This document shows, piece after piece, positions 41,838 to 50,216 of a stretch of 64,000 nucleotides of DNA. How positions within the stretch are numbered: the first letter of the stretch is position 1; each line of letters begins with the position of its first letter. Source of the stretch: CAJQQK01 sp963696075 (GTDB taxonomy: Bacteria > Pseudomonadota > Alphaproteobacteria > Rhizobiales > Hyphomicrobiaceae); assembly GCA_963696075.1 (NCBI GenBank), contig CAVOJD010000029.1, positions 372,001 to 436,000 of the forward strand. Reading direction: 5' to 3'. Position numbers and translations under genes: made by a program. The notes under the pieces were generated by a model, which had not been told where the DNA came from, made no database searches, and saw only the letters and a program-made list of their open reading frames with translations.

Positions 41838-42293
41838 ATGCTCATTCAGATGTCCCTGGGCAGTGCGCTCATAGTTCTGACGGTGATGATTCACGGTTTC
41901 TTCATGGCAACAGGCGTCGCGTTGTTGCGCTCGCACTTTAGGCACGTGAGGCAGGCACGGCCGCATTTTCAAGCCTCGTTGATCGTCGCGGCATTTGTCG
42001 TTTGGATGTTCCTGGCGTCAATCATCGAGATCTGGGTCTGGGCCGCGTGCTACCGCATGCTCGACATCTTCGAAACGCTCGAGGAGGCCCTCTACTTCTC
42101 CACGGTCACCATGACCACACTTGGCTATGGCGATATCGTCTTGCCGCCCTCCTGGCGGCTGCTGGGATCGTTCGAAGCCGCCAACGGCTTATTCTTATTT
42201 GGCTGGTCGACCGCTCTTGTCTTCGCCGTCATCCAATCTGTCTACAAGGACCAGGATGAGACGCGACCGTCACAGCCCACCAGTTCGCCATAA
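41838..42293 (+). CDS. two-TM potassium-channel-like protein
   Basis: 151 residues. An N-terminal membrane segment (GSALIVLTVMIHGFFMATGV) precedes the ion-channel core: a helix (SLIVAAFVVWMFLASIIEIW), the pore helix and filter in YFSTVTMTTLGYGDIVLP, and an inner helix (FLFGWSTALVFAVIQSVY). TLGYGD is the potassium selectivity filter. The short cytoplasmic tail lacks TrkA/RCK domains. AAGGACGAG lies before the start, 38 bases after the RND pump stop, so it is probably co-transcribed. Pairing with efflux may affect membrane potential, which is inference. Confidence 0.8.
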   Translation: MLIQMSLGSALIVLTVMIHGFFMATGVALLRSHFRHVRQARPHFQASLIVAAFVVWMFLASIIEIWVWAACYRMLDIFETLEEALYFSTVTMTTLGYGDIVLPPSWRLLGSFEAANGLFLFGWSTALVFAVIQSVYKDQDETRPSQPTSSP

Positions 42294-42388
42294 ACCCCAA
42301 CCACGTGTGGCAGGTCTTGGATTTTGCCCTTGGCTCTCGGTTTCACCCGACCGCGCTTGCGACCGTCGCCATACAGGAAGTCCGTTCC

Positions 42389-42464
42389 TGTGCAGGTTTC
42401 TCGGACGCGAACAAGCGAACCACCATCCCGGCTGGCACCTTCCCGCGTCCGAGAAACCTGCACA
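42389..42464. repeat. 21-bp perfect inverted repeat with 34-base centre
   Basis: TGTGCAGGTTTCTCGGACGC plus G at 42389-42409 is exactly complementary to 42444-42464. The centre (42410-42443) contains CCATCCCGGCTGG. It sits in the gap between the channel gene and the TelA-like unit. It could be a terminator hairpin, a palindromic mobile unit or a recombination scar; no second copy was seen in the window. Confidence 0.9.
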
Positions 42465-42651
42465 TGTGCGCACGAACGCAGGCCAACGGTATAATAAGGT
42501 TAATAGTGTCGACCATCGGCTTTGTGCCTATGTATGACGGCTAACGTATCAGCGGCGGCGCTTCGCCTTACGGCCTAAAGATTGGTTTTTTGTAAGATAA
42601 CCGGTTTAAGGCCAAATGTTCGGTTGCAGCGACGATAGGCCAGCTGAATAG

Positions 42652-43431
42652 ATGCTCGTTAACAGCTTTTTCGCTGTTTTCCGCGATCCTCCCGATAAGG
42701 GAGATTGTAGCTTGTATCGCGACCCACGAAGACCCCTGACCGGCATCGATGCGACCTGTTGTGGCGAGTCGCTCCTTGACAAACTTGACAGCGTAGCGCG
42801 CAAGATGCGCGTCCACCCTGATTTGCTTCGTGCCAGTCCAGCCCTCGAACTCAGGCGCGGCGTGCAAGATTTCGTCACGCTTCTGACTGCCCTGGATGTT
42901 CAAGCGCTTTTGCGACACCAAGGGCCTCTATCGCGACTGACCGGCAAAGACATCGAAGCGCGGTATGTTTTCAATGATCAGATCCGAACGGTTCAGGACA
43001 AGGCCGCGCAGCTGCGACGCGCTTCCAAGAGTTGTGGAATTTATGCCAAGGCGCTGATCAGTGAGAAACATCGCCTCGAGGAAGCTCAGTCCGAACTCGA
43101 GATCCTGATAGAGCAGGGTAGATCTGCCTTAGACGTTCAGGAGAATTTGAGCGCGTTCACTCGAACGAGGATCGAGCGTCGGCTGGTGAATTTGACGGCA
43201 ATGCAGGTATCCAATGTCACGACTATCCGCCAGCTTGAAACCAGCGTGAAGCTGGTAACCACGCTGCTTGATCGGTTCGCAGACGTGGAAGCCGTCGTTC
43301 TTCCGCTCTGGGAACGGCACGCCTTGGCCATAGCCAATTCAAACCGTCGCGTGCGTGAAACAGATCAAATTGTACAGAACTTCAATAGCACAAGTTCAAA
43401 GTTAGTCAGCGGCCTTCAAGCAGGGATTTGA
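42652..43431 (+). CDS. TelA-like protein, diverged
   Basis: 259 residues as drawn. The first 50 codons are doubtful; ATG 42805 (MRVHPDLL) is an alternative start. The rest is alpha-helical. Its C-terminal half aligns by eye with the TelA protein downstream: LTAMQVSNVTTIRQLETSVK and ADVEAVVLPLWERHAL correspond to HSAMQMLPMVRIIQTNNLSL and IQTLTLPAWKRMF. It lacks the TelA N-terminal FG-x-x-x-x-x-x-I block and is shorter, so it is best called a diverged paralogue. It is separated from telA by 6 bases. In other genomes an XpaC-type gene takes this place; I do not see XpaC signatures. Base composition is lower in GC than the core genes. Confidence 0.6.
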   Translation: MLVNSFFAVFRDPPDKGDCSLYRDPRRPLTGIDATCCGESLLDKLDSVARKMRVHPDLLRASPALELRRGVQDFVTLLTALDVQALLRHQGPLSRLTGKDIEARYVFNDQIRTVQDKAAQLRRASKSCGIYAKALISEKHRLEEAQSELEILIEQGRSALDVQENLSAFTRTRIERRLVNLTAMQVSNVTTIRQLETSVKLVTTLLDRFADVEAVVLPLWERHALAIANSNRRVRETDQIVQNFNSTSSKLVSGLQAGI

Positions 43432-43437
43432 CCAGCC

Positions 43438-44532
43438 ATGTCGTCGAACACGATCGTTCGCTCCAAGCGTTCAGGGGACAAACAGCGAGACTTCGATGCC
43501 GCGTCTTTGGCGGACACAATCGATCTCAAGTCGTTGTCGAGCATTTCGAAATTCGGCCAGAACTTTGGGCGGCAGATATCCGTCTATACTGATCAGCTGC
43601 TGGACAACGCAAACGTCCGCGACCTTGATCAGGCAGGCAAAAAGCTCGAAGAAATCGTCCAGCGTGCCAAACAGTTCGACATGAGGCATTTCGATTCCGA
43701 AGACCGCAAATTACCTCCAATTGCAAAAGTTCTCCGCGGTCTATTCGCATCGAAAGAGCGTACAATCGCGCGGTTTGATACTATAAAAGGTCAGGTCGAT
43801 ACGCTGGTGTCGGCCGTTGAGTCGACGGCCACCATGCTGGAGCGCCGTAATGCTGCGTATGAAAATATGTATAATGGAGTGAGCGCGGAATATGACAATC
43901 TAAGGATTCATATCGATGCTATTGATCAAGCCATCGCAAAGGCGGACGAGCTGATTTGCAACCGAACTTCGCACGATGACGATGTCGCCGCATTGGAATC
44001 GATTGAAACGATCAAGAGCGCTCGCGTTGCATTAAAAAAGCGGAAAGATGATCTAGCAGCACTTAGGCACAGCGCCATGCAAATGCTGCCCATGGTGCGC
44101 ATTATACAAACCAACAACTTGTCCCTGATCGATAAGTTTGACACCATTCAGACCCTGACCCTTCCTGCATGGAAGCGAATGTTTCTGATGTGGCTGGCGC
44201 TGTCAGAGCAGAAGGATACGGTTGAATTGGCGAAGTCGATCGATGCCGCGACATCGACGTTTATGAAGGCCAATGCAGATCTGCTCCATCACAATTCGGT
44301 CGAAACGGCCAAAGCGGGACAAAGTCTTGTTATCGACATTGAAACCTTAAAGCACGTCCACAACCAGATCGTCAGAACGATCGAAGATGTGAAACAGATT
44401 CATGATGAGGGTGCCGTCGAAAGAGCCGACGCCATGCAGCAGCTTGAGCACTTGCGTAAATGCATGCTCAGCGGCGAGAAGGTCGGTGACGCGAAGCAGT
44501 CGCCGGCCAAGGGCGGAGAACAAATCTATTAA
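43438..44532 (+). CDS. TelA/KlaA-family toxic-anion-resistance protein
   Basis: 364 residues, the usual length of TelA. The N-terminal signature SISKFGQNFGRQISVYTDQL is followed by the core coiled-coil domain (KKLEEIVQRAKQFDMRHFDS, FDTIKGQVDTLVSAVESTAT) and the C-terminal LRHSAMQMLPMVRIIQTNNL, LPAWKRMF and NADLLHHNSVETAK. Family members were linked to tellurite and colicin resistance, but the biochemical role is unknown; they often sit in stress or phage-resistance clusters. Middle gene of a tight unit with a diverged TelA-like protein before it and a polytopic membrane protein 53 bases after it. The AT-richer composition suggests acquisition. Confidence 0.85.
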   Translation: MSSNTIVRSKRSGDKQRDFDAASLADTIDLKSLSSISKFGQNFGRQISVYTDQLLDNANVRDLDQAGKKLEEIVQRAKQFDMRHFDSEDRKLPPIAKVLRGLFASKERTIARFDTIKGQVDTLVSAVESTATMLERRNAAYENMYNGVSAEYDNLRIHIDAIDQAIAKADELICNRTSHDDDVAALESIETIKSARVALKKRKDDLAALRHSAMQMLPMVRIIQTNNLSLIDKFDTIQTLTLPAWKRMFLMWLALSEQKDTVELAKSIDAATSTFMKANADLLHHNSVETAKAGQSLVIDIETLKHVHNQIVRTIEDVKQIHDEGAVERADAMQQLEHLRKCMLSGEKVGDAKQSPAKGGEQIY

Positions 44533-44585
44533 GGCGGCACCCGACTTTTCGCAATGCCCCTCAAACCAGCGTGAAGGTTCTCCGC

Positions 44586-46604
44586 ATGGCGGCCGCGACT
44601 GACAGAAGAACCTTCGGAAATCGCAGTGAGCGTCCCGGTCAAGGTGGGGAACTGCCGGATGCGGACCTTCCAAGCGACGTCCGTCATCTCGCCGATACGA
44701 GGGCTCGTGTGCTCTTGGCAGGTGAGTTCTGCGTGTGGCTGGCGCTTCTAATTGTCATCGCGGCTTCGGGCAACTGGCTATATCAAATGCCGTCGACGCT
44801 TGGTTTTGGTGGCGTCGTTGACGTGCCAAAATCACTCGGTGGGGCATTTCGTGGTGCGCATGGCTTGGTCAGCGCATACACTTTCGGAGATTTTGCGCGA
44901 CCGCCAGCCGTATATGGTTTGCGGATCGGCATCATTGCCATGTTTCTTGTTGGACTAGGTGCTGCGTTTCGTCAGCGGCATGTTTTGGCAATTGGATGCG
45001 GAATTGTGCTCGGCGTCACAAGTTTCGCTCTCCACGATCTATGGGCTACCCAGCTTTTGGCCGCGGGGGTTGTCCTGGCCGCCGCCTATGCCGTCATCTG
45101 GAATCGGAACTATTATTACGGCATCGCGGCACTTGTTGTTGTTCTCGCGTTGCCCTCCACGGCACAACTAAAAGCGACACAAATTGAATCAAAACAGGAA
45201 TGGCTGGCGCAGTCCGTCAAGCGTTCTAAGGCGCCAATGGTTCGGTTTTTGGGGCCTAAATTTTTGAAACGCAAGCGCTATTTTGGCGATCCACAAGCAG
45301 CTGATTACCTAAAACTGCAACTCTCATACCTTTCACGCGACACAATATCGATCAGGACTCAGCTGGCACGCCTGCGCCTTTCCGGCGAAAATAGAACGTT
45401 CTCCGCACACTCGCAGGACCGCATTGAGCACATCAAAAATATTGTCGCGAATGATTTTAGGAGTTTAATGCCGAAGGTGGAAGCCTGGACGTTTCTGGGC
45501 TTGACGGGCTTGGTGATCCTTCTCTTGCTCACCGGATTTGGATTGCAGCTCTACGCAAGCCGCCTGAACCGTCACCTGACGACCGTTGGAAAACTTCTTG
45601 CGAAATGGAAGGAGTCCACAACAGGGCCGCTTGATGGTATGGATGGTATCGATGGTTCGACGTTTAATGGACTCGCTGCGCGCTCTCGACGCCTGGCGTT
45701 CATATCCATACTGGCCTACATCGCCGGTCTATCATTCATCATTCTCTGCGGCAAAGCGCCATATTACCTTTTTGTCGACGACAAGGGCTTCGACGGGATC
45801 GTAACGTCGATCGGGGTGCTGAGGCATCTACAGGGCATTTGGATTGGTAATGAAGCGGCGAGCAGGATCGTGATCGGGCTCAACCTGATCGCCGCGGTCA
45901 TGCCATTTGTCATGTTGGTGGGGTTAATGGTTCGCAAGCCACGCCTGATCCTCTTGCCTCTCTTGATATTCACAGTCGTTGCCGTCAGCAATCGTACCAA
46001 CAAGACGTTCGAGGGGCTGCAAGCGTCGTTGTCGAACAGTCGGATGACGGTGACTGCATTGCAGGGGCTGAGCAAGGCAGTTGACGCGAAGCGCAACAAG
46101 CGCGAGACGGGCGAGCCGCGACCTGGCATCACGCAGGCGGTCACCCGGAAGAAAGATATTGGCCTCGTTGAGGTGGATTATGCCTTGATGCAGATGGCTT
46201 ACCTCCTTGGTGAGGTCGAACTGGCCGAGAAACATTACAAGTATTACGCTAAGGGGGGGACCAAATCGGTCAACCAGTCAGATTACCGGGTGTCGTTAAT
46301 ATACAACTGGTTGCGTGATAATGACCGCAACGCCAAACCAGTATTATCGGAAGTGGCTGAACGAAAATTGGTGTTCACGCGAATACGCTATGCCGCATTT
46401 GCCGTCGCCGCACTTGTGTCGCTTCTCGTTTCGGCGTTCGCCCTCGCGCTGGGCTGGAAGATGAAAGCCCGTCTTGGTCGGATAAAGGAAATGTCTCGCC
46501 GCACGAATGAGGCTGCAGCCTCGCGGCATGCTCATGAACGCCGACAGCTCATTATTAGAGGCGCACTATCATCGAAAGCGAAATCGGGTCTGGCAGATGC
46601 TTAA
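44586..46604 (+). CDS. polytopic membrane protein of unknown function in TelA unit
   Basis: 672 residues from ATG 44586, preferred over GTG 44571 because GAAGG at 44573-44577 fits it. About ten membrane helices are visible: one near residue 50 (AGEFCVWLALLIVIAASGNW), four between about 115 and 205, then a soluble helical segment (QEWLAQSVKRSKAPM to DFRSLMPKVEAW, about 210-300), TM WTFLGLTGLVILLLLTGFGL, three or four more to about 480, a second soluble segment with coiled-coil character (LQASLSNSRMTVTALQGL, VEVDYALMQMAYLLGEVELA), and a final TM near 610. The C-terminal tail is basic. I know no matching family. Co-directional with the TelA pair; it may be the membrane partner on which the TelA proteins act. 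Confidence 0.7.
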   Translation: MAAATDRRTFGNRSERPGQGGELPDADLPSDVRHLADTRARVLLAGEFCVWLALLIVIAASGNWLYQMPSTLGFGGVVDVPKSLGGAFRGAHGLVSAYTFGDFARPPAVYGLRIGIIAMFLVGLGAAFRQRHVLAIGCGIVLGVTSFALHDLWATQLLAAGVVLAAAYAVIWNRNYYYGIAALVVVLALPSTAQLKATQIESKQEWLAQSVKRSKAPMVRFLGPKFLKRKRYFGDPQAADYLKLQLSYLSRDTISIRTQLARLRLSGENRTFSAHSQDRIEHIKNIVANDFRSLMPKVEAWTFLGLTGLVILLLLTGFGLQLYASRLNRHLTTVGKLLAKWKESTTGPLDGMDGIDGSTFNGLAARSRRLAFISILAYIAGLSFIILCGKAPYYLFVDDKGFDGIVTSIGVLRHLQGIWIGNEAASRIVIGLNLIAAVMPFVMLVGLMVRKPRLILLPLLIFTVVAVSNRTNKTFEGLQASLSNSRMTVTALQGLSKAVDAKRNKRETGEPRPGITQAVTRKKDIGLVEVDYALMQMAYLLGEVELAEKHYKYYAKGGTKSVNQSDYRVSLIYNWLRDNDRNAKPVLSEVAERKLVFTRIRYAAFAVAALVSLLVSAFALALGWKMKARLGRIKEMSRRTNEAAASRHAHERRQLIIRGALSSKAKSGLADA

Positions 46605-47015
46605 TGCATCGACCGCAGCCTTGCTGCTGTTGCCATACGTCTGCTTTTTTTATCAAGATCGAGCCGGCCTTGATCCGTGCGATGTGTCTGCCATCAACGC
46701 TTGTGAGAGTCAGTCGGTGGCGTCAACCCGCGGTACAGCTTCAGAGAATTGCGATGCCCGACAGCTGTGAGCCCGGAGACGTTCAGTCGTCAGGTGTACA
46801 TTCGCTCTGGAGCGGCGCGGTCGACATGTCTGCTGATCGAAGTTTTTTCGGCGGCAGTATGCGCAGTCGCAAAATCGATTGAAAACCGACAAGAAAACTC
46901 GGCTTCCTCTGCAAATCGGCGGTCAACTCAAAGCTGCACCCCATCTGCTTGACTTCCCATAAGATACATTATCACACCATTCGGAGCTCACGGCGGAAGG
47001 GCCCGCTCACCCGCA
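46605..47015. other. spacer between membrane protein and integrase
   Basis: About 410 bases between convergent genes. Short overlapping frames, no family signatures and no clear terminator. CTGCTGTTGCC at 46624-46634 also occurs at the dusA 5' end (48274-48284), but 11 low-complexity bases are too few to claim an attachment site. Confidence 0.35.
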
Positions 47016-48074
47016 TCACAGCCGCCGCCCCGACCGGTTGGCGATGAAGGTCGGGCGCAGATGCGTGTAGCGCTGCAGCATCTTCCAGTCCTTGTGACCG
47101 GAGACCATCGCGACGTTGTGGATGTCCCAGTCGGCCTCGAATAGCCGGCTGATGGCTTCGTGGCGTAGGTCGTGAAAATGCAGGTCCTCGATTGAGAGAT
47201 CACGGCAAATCCGGCGGAACGCCGCGCCGACCGAGCGGCCGTCGTACGGAAAAATGAACCCCTGCGTCCTGCCGGTGCGCTCGCCCTGCTCCTTGACGAT
47301 GGCGATAGGGTCGAAGCCACTGTCAGCAACGAGCGGGATCACCTGGTCGTTGCTCGCCTTTTGTCTCGGATGCTTGCGCTGCCGCACCTTGAGCGTCCGC
47401 TTGTCCGGGTTGAAGTCCTCCCATAGCACGCGGCTGATCTCGTCCTGCCTGAGCGCCGTCGCCACCGCGAACTTGATGATCCGAGCCAAAGGAATGATCT
47501 GGCGTGGATTTGTTTCGGCCGTCCGGATGATGAGGTCCAGCTCTTCGGTTGTTGGCCTGCGGTCGCGCTCGGCTGACTTCGCGATGAGGCCCAGCCGATT
47601 GAGCGCGATGCGCCCGAGCCTGATCTGCTCGGTCGGGACGGCGATGCCGTGCACGGCGGCGGCATGCTCCATCACCGTGCCCATGAAGCTGATGTCGATC
47701 GAGATCGTGACGGGCCCCGCGCCCTGTTTCGCGCGACGCTTGGCGAAGTTGACCAGGAATTCGCGGTCGATGTTAGAAAGCCGCGTACCGCCGATCGTGT
47801 CCTTCAGCCGGAACAGGGTGTGCTCCTTGCTCCTGCCGATGCCGCGGCCGAGTTCCTTCAGATCTTCCAGATGAAGATCGATGAGATCGCCCAACGTCTC
47901 CCGGCTGGTGATCGGCTTCGTCGTTGGCTTCTCGCCGCGGCCGATCCGGCTTTCCTGCTCGGCGGCCCAGGCCTCGGCTTCGGCCTTGAGACGGAATGTG
48001 TTTGATAGTCTGTGACCCTGCTTGCGAACCATCGCCCGCCACTTGCCAGAGGGCAACTTGTTGAAGGACGCCAT
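47016..48074 (-). CDS. tyrosine recombinase/integrase of a probable dusA-targeting element
   Basis: 352 residues from ATG 48072-48074, which opens MASFNKLPSGKWRAMVRKQG, the usual Arm-type DNA-binding start; the open frame continues 46 codons upstream through the repeat block and is probably non-coding there. Catalytic residues are visible: Arg in FAVATALRQDEISRVLW, the beta-hairpin Lys near RTLKVRQRKHPRQK, H-x-x-R in FHDLRHEAISRLFE, His in MVSGHKDWKML and Tyr in LQRYTHLRP. It lies directly upstream of, and divergent from, dusA. Integrases adjacent to the dusA 5' end typically mark integrative elements that use it as attachment site. No excisionase gene is evident. Confidence 0.85.
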   Translation of the reverse strand: MASFNKLPSGKWRAMVRKQGHRLSNTFRLKAEAEAWAAEQESRIGRGEKPTTKPITSRETLGDLIDLHLEDLKELGRGIGRSKEHTLFRLKDTIGGTRLSNIDREFLVNFAKRRAKQGAGPVTISIDISFMGTVMEHAAAVHGIAVPTEQIRLGRIALNRLGLIAKSAERDRRPTTEELDLIIRTAETNPRQIIPLARIIKFAVATALRQDEISRVLWEDFNPDKRTLKVRQRKHPRQKASNDQVIPLVADSGFDPIAIVKEQGERTGRTQGFIFPYDGRSVGAAFRRICRDLSIEDLHFHDLRHEAISRLFEADWDIHNVAMVSGHKDWKMLQRYTHLRPTFIANRSGRRL

Positions 48075-48087
48075 GACCGGACTCCAC

Positions 48088-48215
48088 TGCACACGTTCTG
48101 CTTTAGTTCCAGTGCACACGTGCACACGGCGCTTCAGCGTGTGCAATTCGTGTGCAATGTTCCGGCGTCGTTCTGGGTATTTTTGTGCACACGAGTGCAC
48201 ACGTGCGTGCACATG
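48088..48215. promoter_or_regulatory. repeat block between integrase and dusA (candidate attachment/integrase arm sites)
   Basis: At least seven copies of TGCACACG or its complement CGTGTGCA occur: near 48088, 48113, 48121, 48138, 48149, 48185 and 48196, with a further GTGCACA near 48207. Two are the identical 10-mer CGTGTGCAAT spaced 11 bases. Repeated short sites beside the integrase start suit arm-type binding sites or autoregulation. Confidence 0.6.
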
Positions 48216-48250
48216 TTCTTCCTTTACCCTCAGACACTACGAAAAAAATC

Positions 48251-49310
48251 ATGCAAAATCAAATGCATAAGTTCTGCTGTTGCCCCCATGATGGATTGGA
48301 CGGACCGGCATTGCCGGTTCTTCCATCGCGCCCTCTCGCGCCATGCGCGGCTTTATACCGAGATGGTCACTGCCGAGGCTGTCATCCACGGCGATCGCGA
48401 GCGCCTGCTGGGCTTTGATGCCGCCGAGCATCCCGTGGCGCTGCAACTTGGCGGCGCCGAGCCGGAACGCTTGGCCGAGGCGGCTCGCATCGGCGCGGGA
48501 TTCGGCTATGACGAGATCAACCTGAATGTCGGCTGTCCGTCGGACCGGGTTCAGGATGGTCGCTTCGGCGCCTGCCTGATGGCGGAACCGGATCGCGTGG
48601 CGCGTTGCGTGGCGGCGATGCAGCGCGCCGTCGATGTGCCCGTCACTGTCAAATGCCGCATCGGCATCGACGACCAGGACAGCGAACGCGACCTTGCCCA
48701 TTTCATCGACGCCGTCGCGGCTGGCGGATGCCGCACCTTCATCGTCCATGCGCGCAAGGCCTGGCTCCAGGGCCTGAGCCCCAAGGAAAACCGGGAAATT
48801 CCGCCGCTCGACTATGATCGCGTCTATCGCTTGAAAGCCGCCCGGCCGGAACTCGCGATCATCATCAATGGCGGCATTGCAGCGTTGGATGACGCAGTGG
48901 AGCATCTGCAACACGTCGACGGCGTGATGCTCGGGCGGGCTGCGTACCAGCGTCCCTATCTCCTCAGCGATGTTGACCGTCGCCTCTTTGATGAGCCTGA
49001 TGAGCCCGTGACCCGCGCCGATGTCGCCGAGGTGATGGCCGAATACGCCGATCGCCACGTCGCCAGTGGTGGACGCCTCATGAGCGTGGCCCGCCACCTC
49101 ATCAACCTCTATCACGGCCGTCCGCGCGGGCGCCTGTTCCGCCGCTACCTCTCGGAGAACGCAACCGCGCCCGGCGCAGCAGGTGACGTCATCCGAGCGG
49201 CAACGACGTTGGCTGAAACGGGTGGCGCCGCCTCCGCCGCCCAGGTATCGTCCCGCGTCCCTGATTCCGCCCTGGCCGGGTCGGATCGTGGCGACGCGCA
49301 CGAGACATGA
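48251..49310 (+). CDS. dusA: tRNA-dihydrouridine synthase A, possible 5' frameshift
   Basis: Flavoenzyme reducing uridines in the tRNA D-loop. Family core: VAPMMDWTDRHCR, YTEMVTAEAVIHG, HPVALQLGG, YDEINLNVGCPSDRVQ with the active-site Cys, VTVKCRIGIDD, FIVHARKAWLQGLSPKENR, INGGI and DGVMLGRAAYQRPY. The natural start appears to be ATG 48251 (MQNQMHKFC), but the frame then has one extra base in CTGCTGTTGCC before VAPMMDWTD; length 1060 nt is one over a multiple of three. Without correction the frame can be entered only from ATG 48213 or internally at ATG 48288. The change lies exactly at the presumed integration hotspot, so an integration junction or a base error are both possible. Confidence 0.85.
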
Positions 49311-49374
49311 AGATCACGGGATGGCGGCCCAAGGCCGGCGCCGGGTTCGATCTTCAAAGGGGACCGACACAACG

Positions 49375-50211
49375 ATGACAGCCGAATTGCCCTGGGGTGA
49401 GATTGCCGCCATCCTGGGCGTACTCTTTGCGACTGGCCTCCTTGTCGGTTTCCTGTCGGGGCTGCTCGGCATCGGCGGCGGCGGTCTCCTCGTCCCCGTC
49501 CTCTTCGAAATCTATCGGCTGTTCGAAGTGCCCGATGAATCGCGCATGCACCTCGCGATCGGCACATCCCTGGCCGTTATGATCCCAACGTCGTTGCGCT
49601 CCTTCATGGCGCATCGCGCCCGCGGTGGCGTCGACATGAGCCTCGTCACCCGACTGGGGCTCCCCATCCTCCTGGGCGTGATTGCCGGCAGCATTATCGC
49701 CAAGTGGGCATCGGCTGAATTCCTGAAATGGATCTGGGTCATCTTCGGCTCGCTGATGGCGGCGAAGCTGCTCTTCGGGCGCGAGAGTTGGCGTCTTGGA
49801 ACCGAGATCCCGAAAAGCCGCATCGTCGAACTCTACGCCATGTTGGTTGGCACCATCTCGACCATCATGAGCATCGGCGGCGGAGCCTACATCACAGCTC
49901 TTCTCACCCTCTACGGCCGTCCGATCCAGAAAGCTGTCGGCACCTCGGCTGGCTTCGGCCCCGTCATTGCCATTCCGGGAATGCTCGGCTTCATCTGGGC
50001 GGGCTGGAACGTGCCAGGCCTGCCTGTTGGCTCGATCGGCTATGTCAACTTGTTGGGCTTTGCAGCGCTCGTGCCCGCAAGCGTCATGATGGCGCCCGTC
50101 GGCGCCCGCCTCGCTCACGGCATTTCCCGCCGCACGCTCGAGATCATCATGGGCCTCTTCATCGCCACGGTCTCGATGCGCTTCCTCGTTGCGATTCTGG
50201 CGGACGTCTGA
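49375..50211 (+). CDS. TauE/SafE-family sulfite/organosulfonate exporter
   Basis: 278 residues from ATG 49375, with AAGGGGA 11 bases upstream; the frame is open far upstream into dusA but without signal. About eight membrane helices in two DUF81 repeats: GFLSGLLGIGGGGLLVPVLF and the second-half GTISTIMSIGGGAYITALLT, plus AIGTSLAVMIPTSLRSF and AVGTSAGFGPVIAIPGM. The family exports sulfite, sulfoacetate or related anions. It begins 64 bases after dusA and converges with the EamA transporter, 5 bases between stops. Confidence 0.9.
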   Translation: MTAELPWGEIAAILGVLFATGLLVGFLSGLLGIGGGGLLVPVLFEIYRLFEVPDESRMHLAIGTSLAVMIPTSLRSFMAHRARGGVDMSLVTRLGLPILLGVIAGSIIAKWASAEFLKWIWVIFGSLMAAKLLFGRESWRLGTEIPKSRIVELYAMLVGTISTIMSIGGGAYITALLTLYGRPIQKAVGTSAGFGPVIAIPGMLGFIWAGWNVPGLPVGSIGYVNLLGFAALVPASVMMAPVGARLAHGISRRTLEIIMGLFIATVSMRFLVAILADV

Positions 50212-50216
50212 GGCGG

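Noticed and set aside
42568..42921. Minus-strand ORF opposite the start of the first TelA-like gene
   Set aside because: Composition is plausible, but the plus-strand frame continues into clear TelA-like sequence in a tight operon. It does, however, cast doubt on the first 50 codons of that gene.
46624..46634. 11-base match to the dusA 5' end as the missing attachment site
   Set aside because: CTGCTGTTGCC is low-complexity and too short. It would also define an implausibly small element holding only the integrase.
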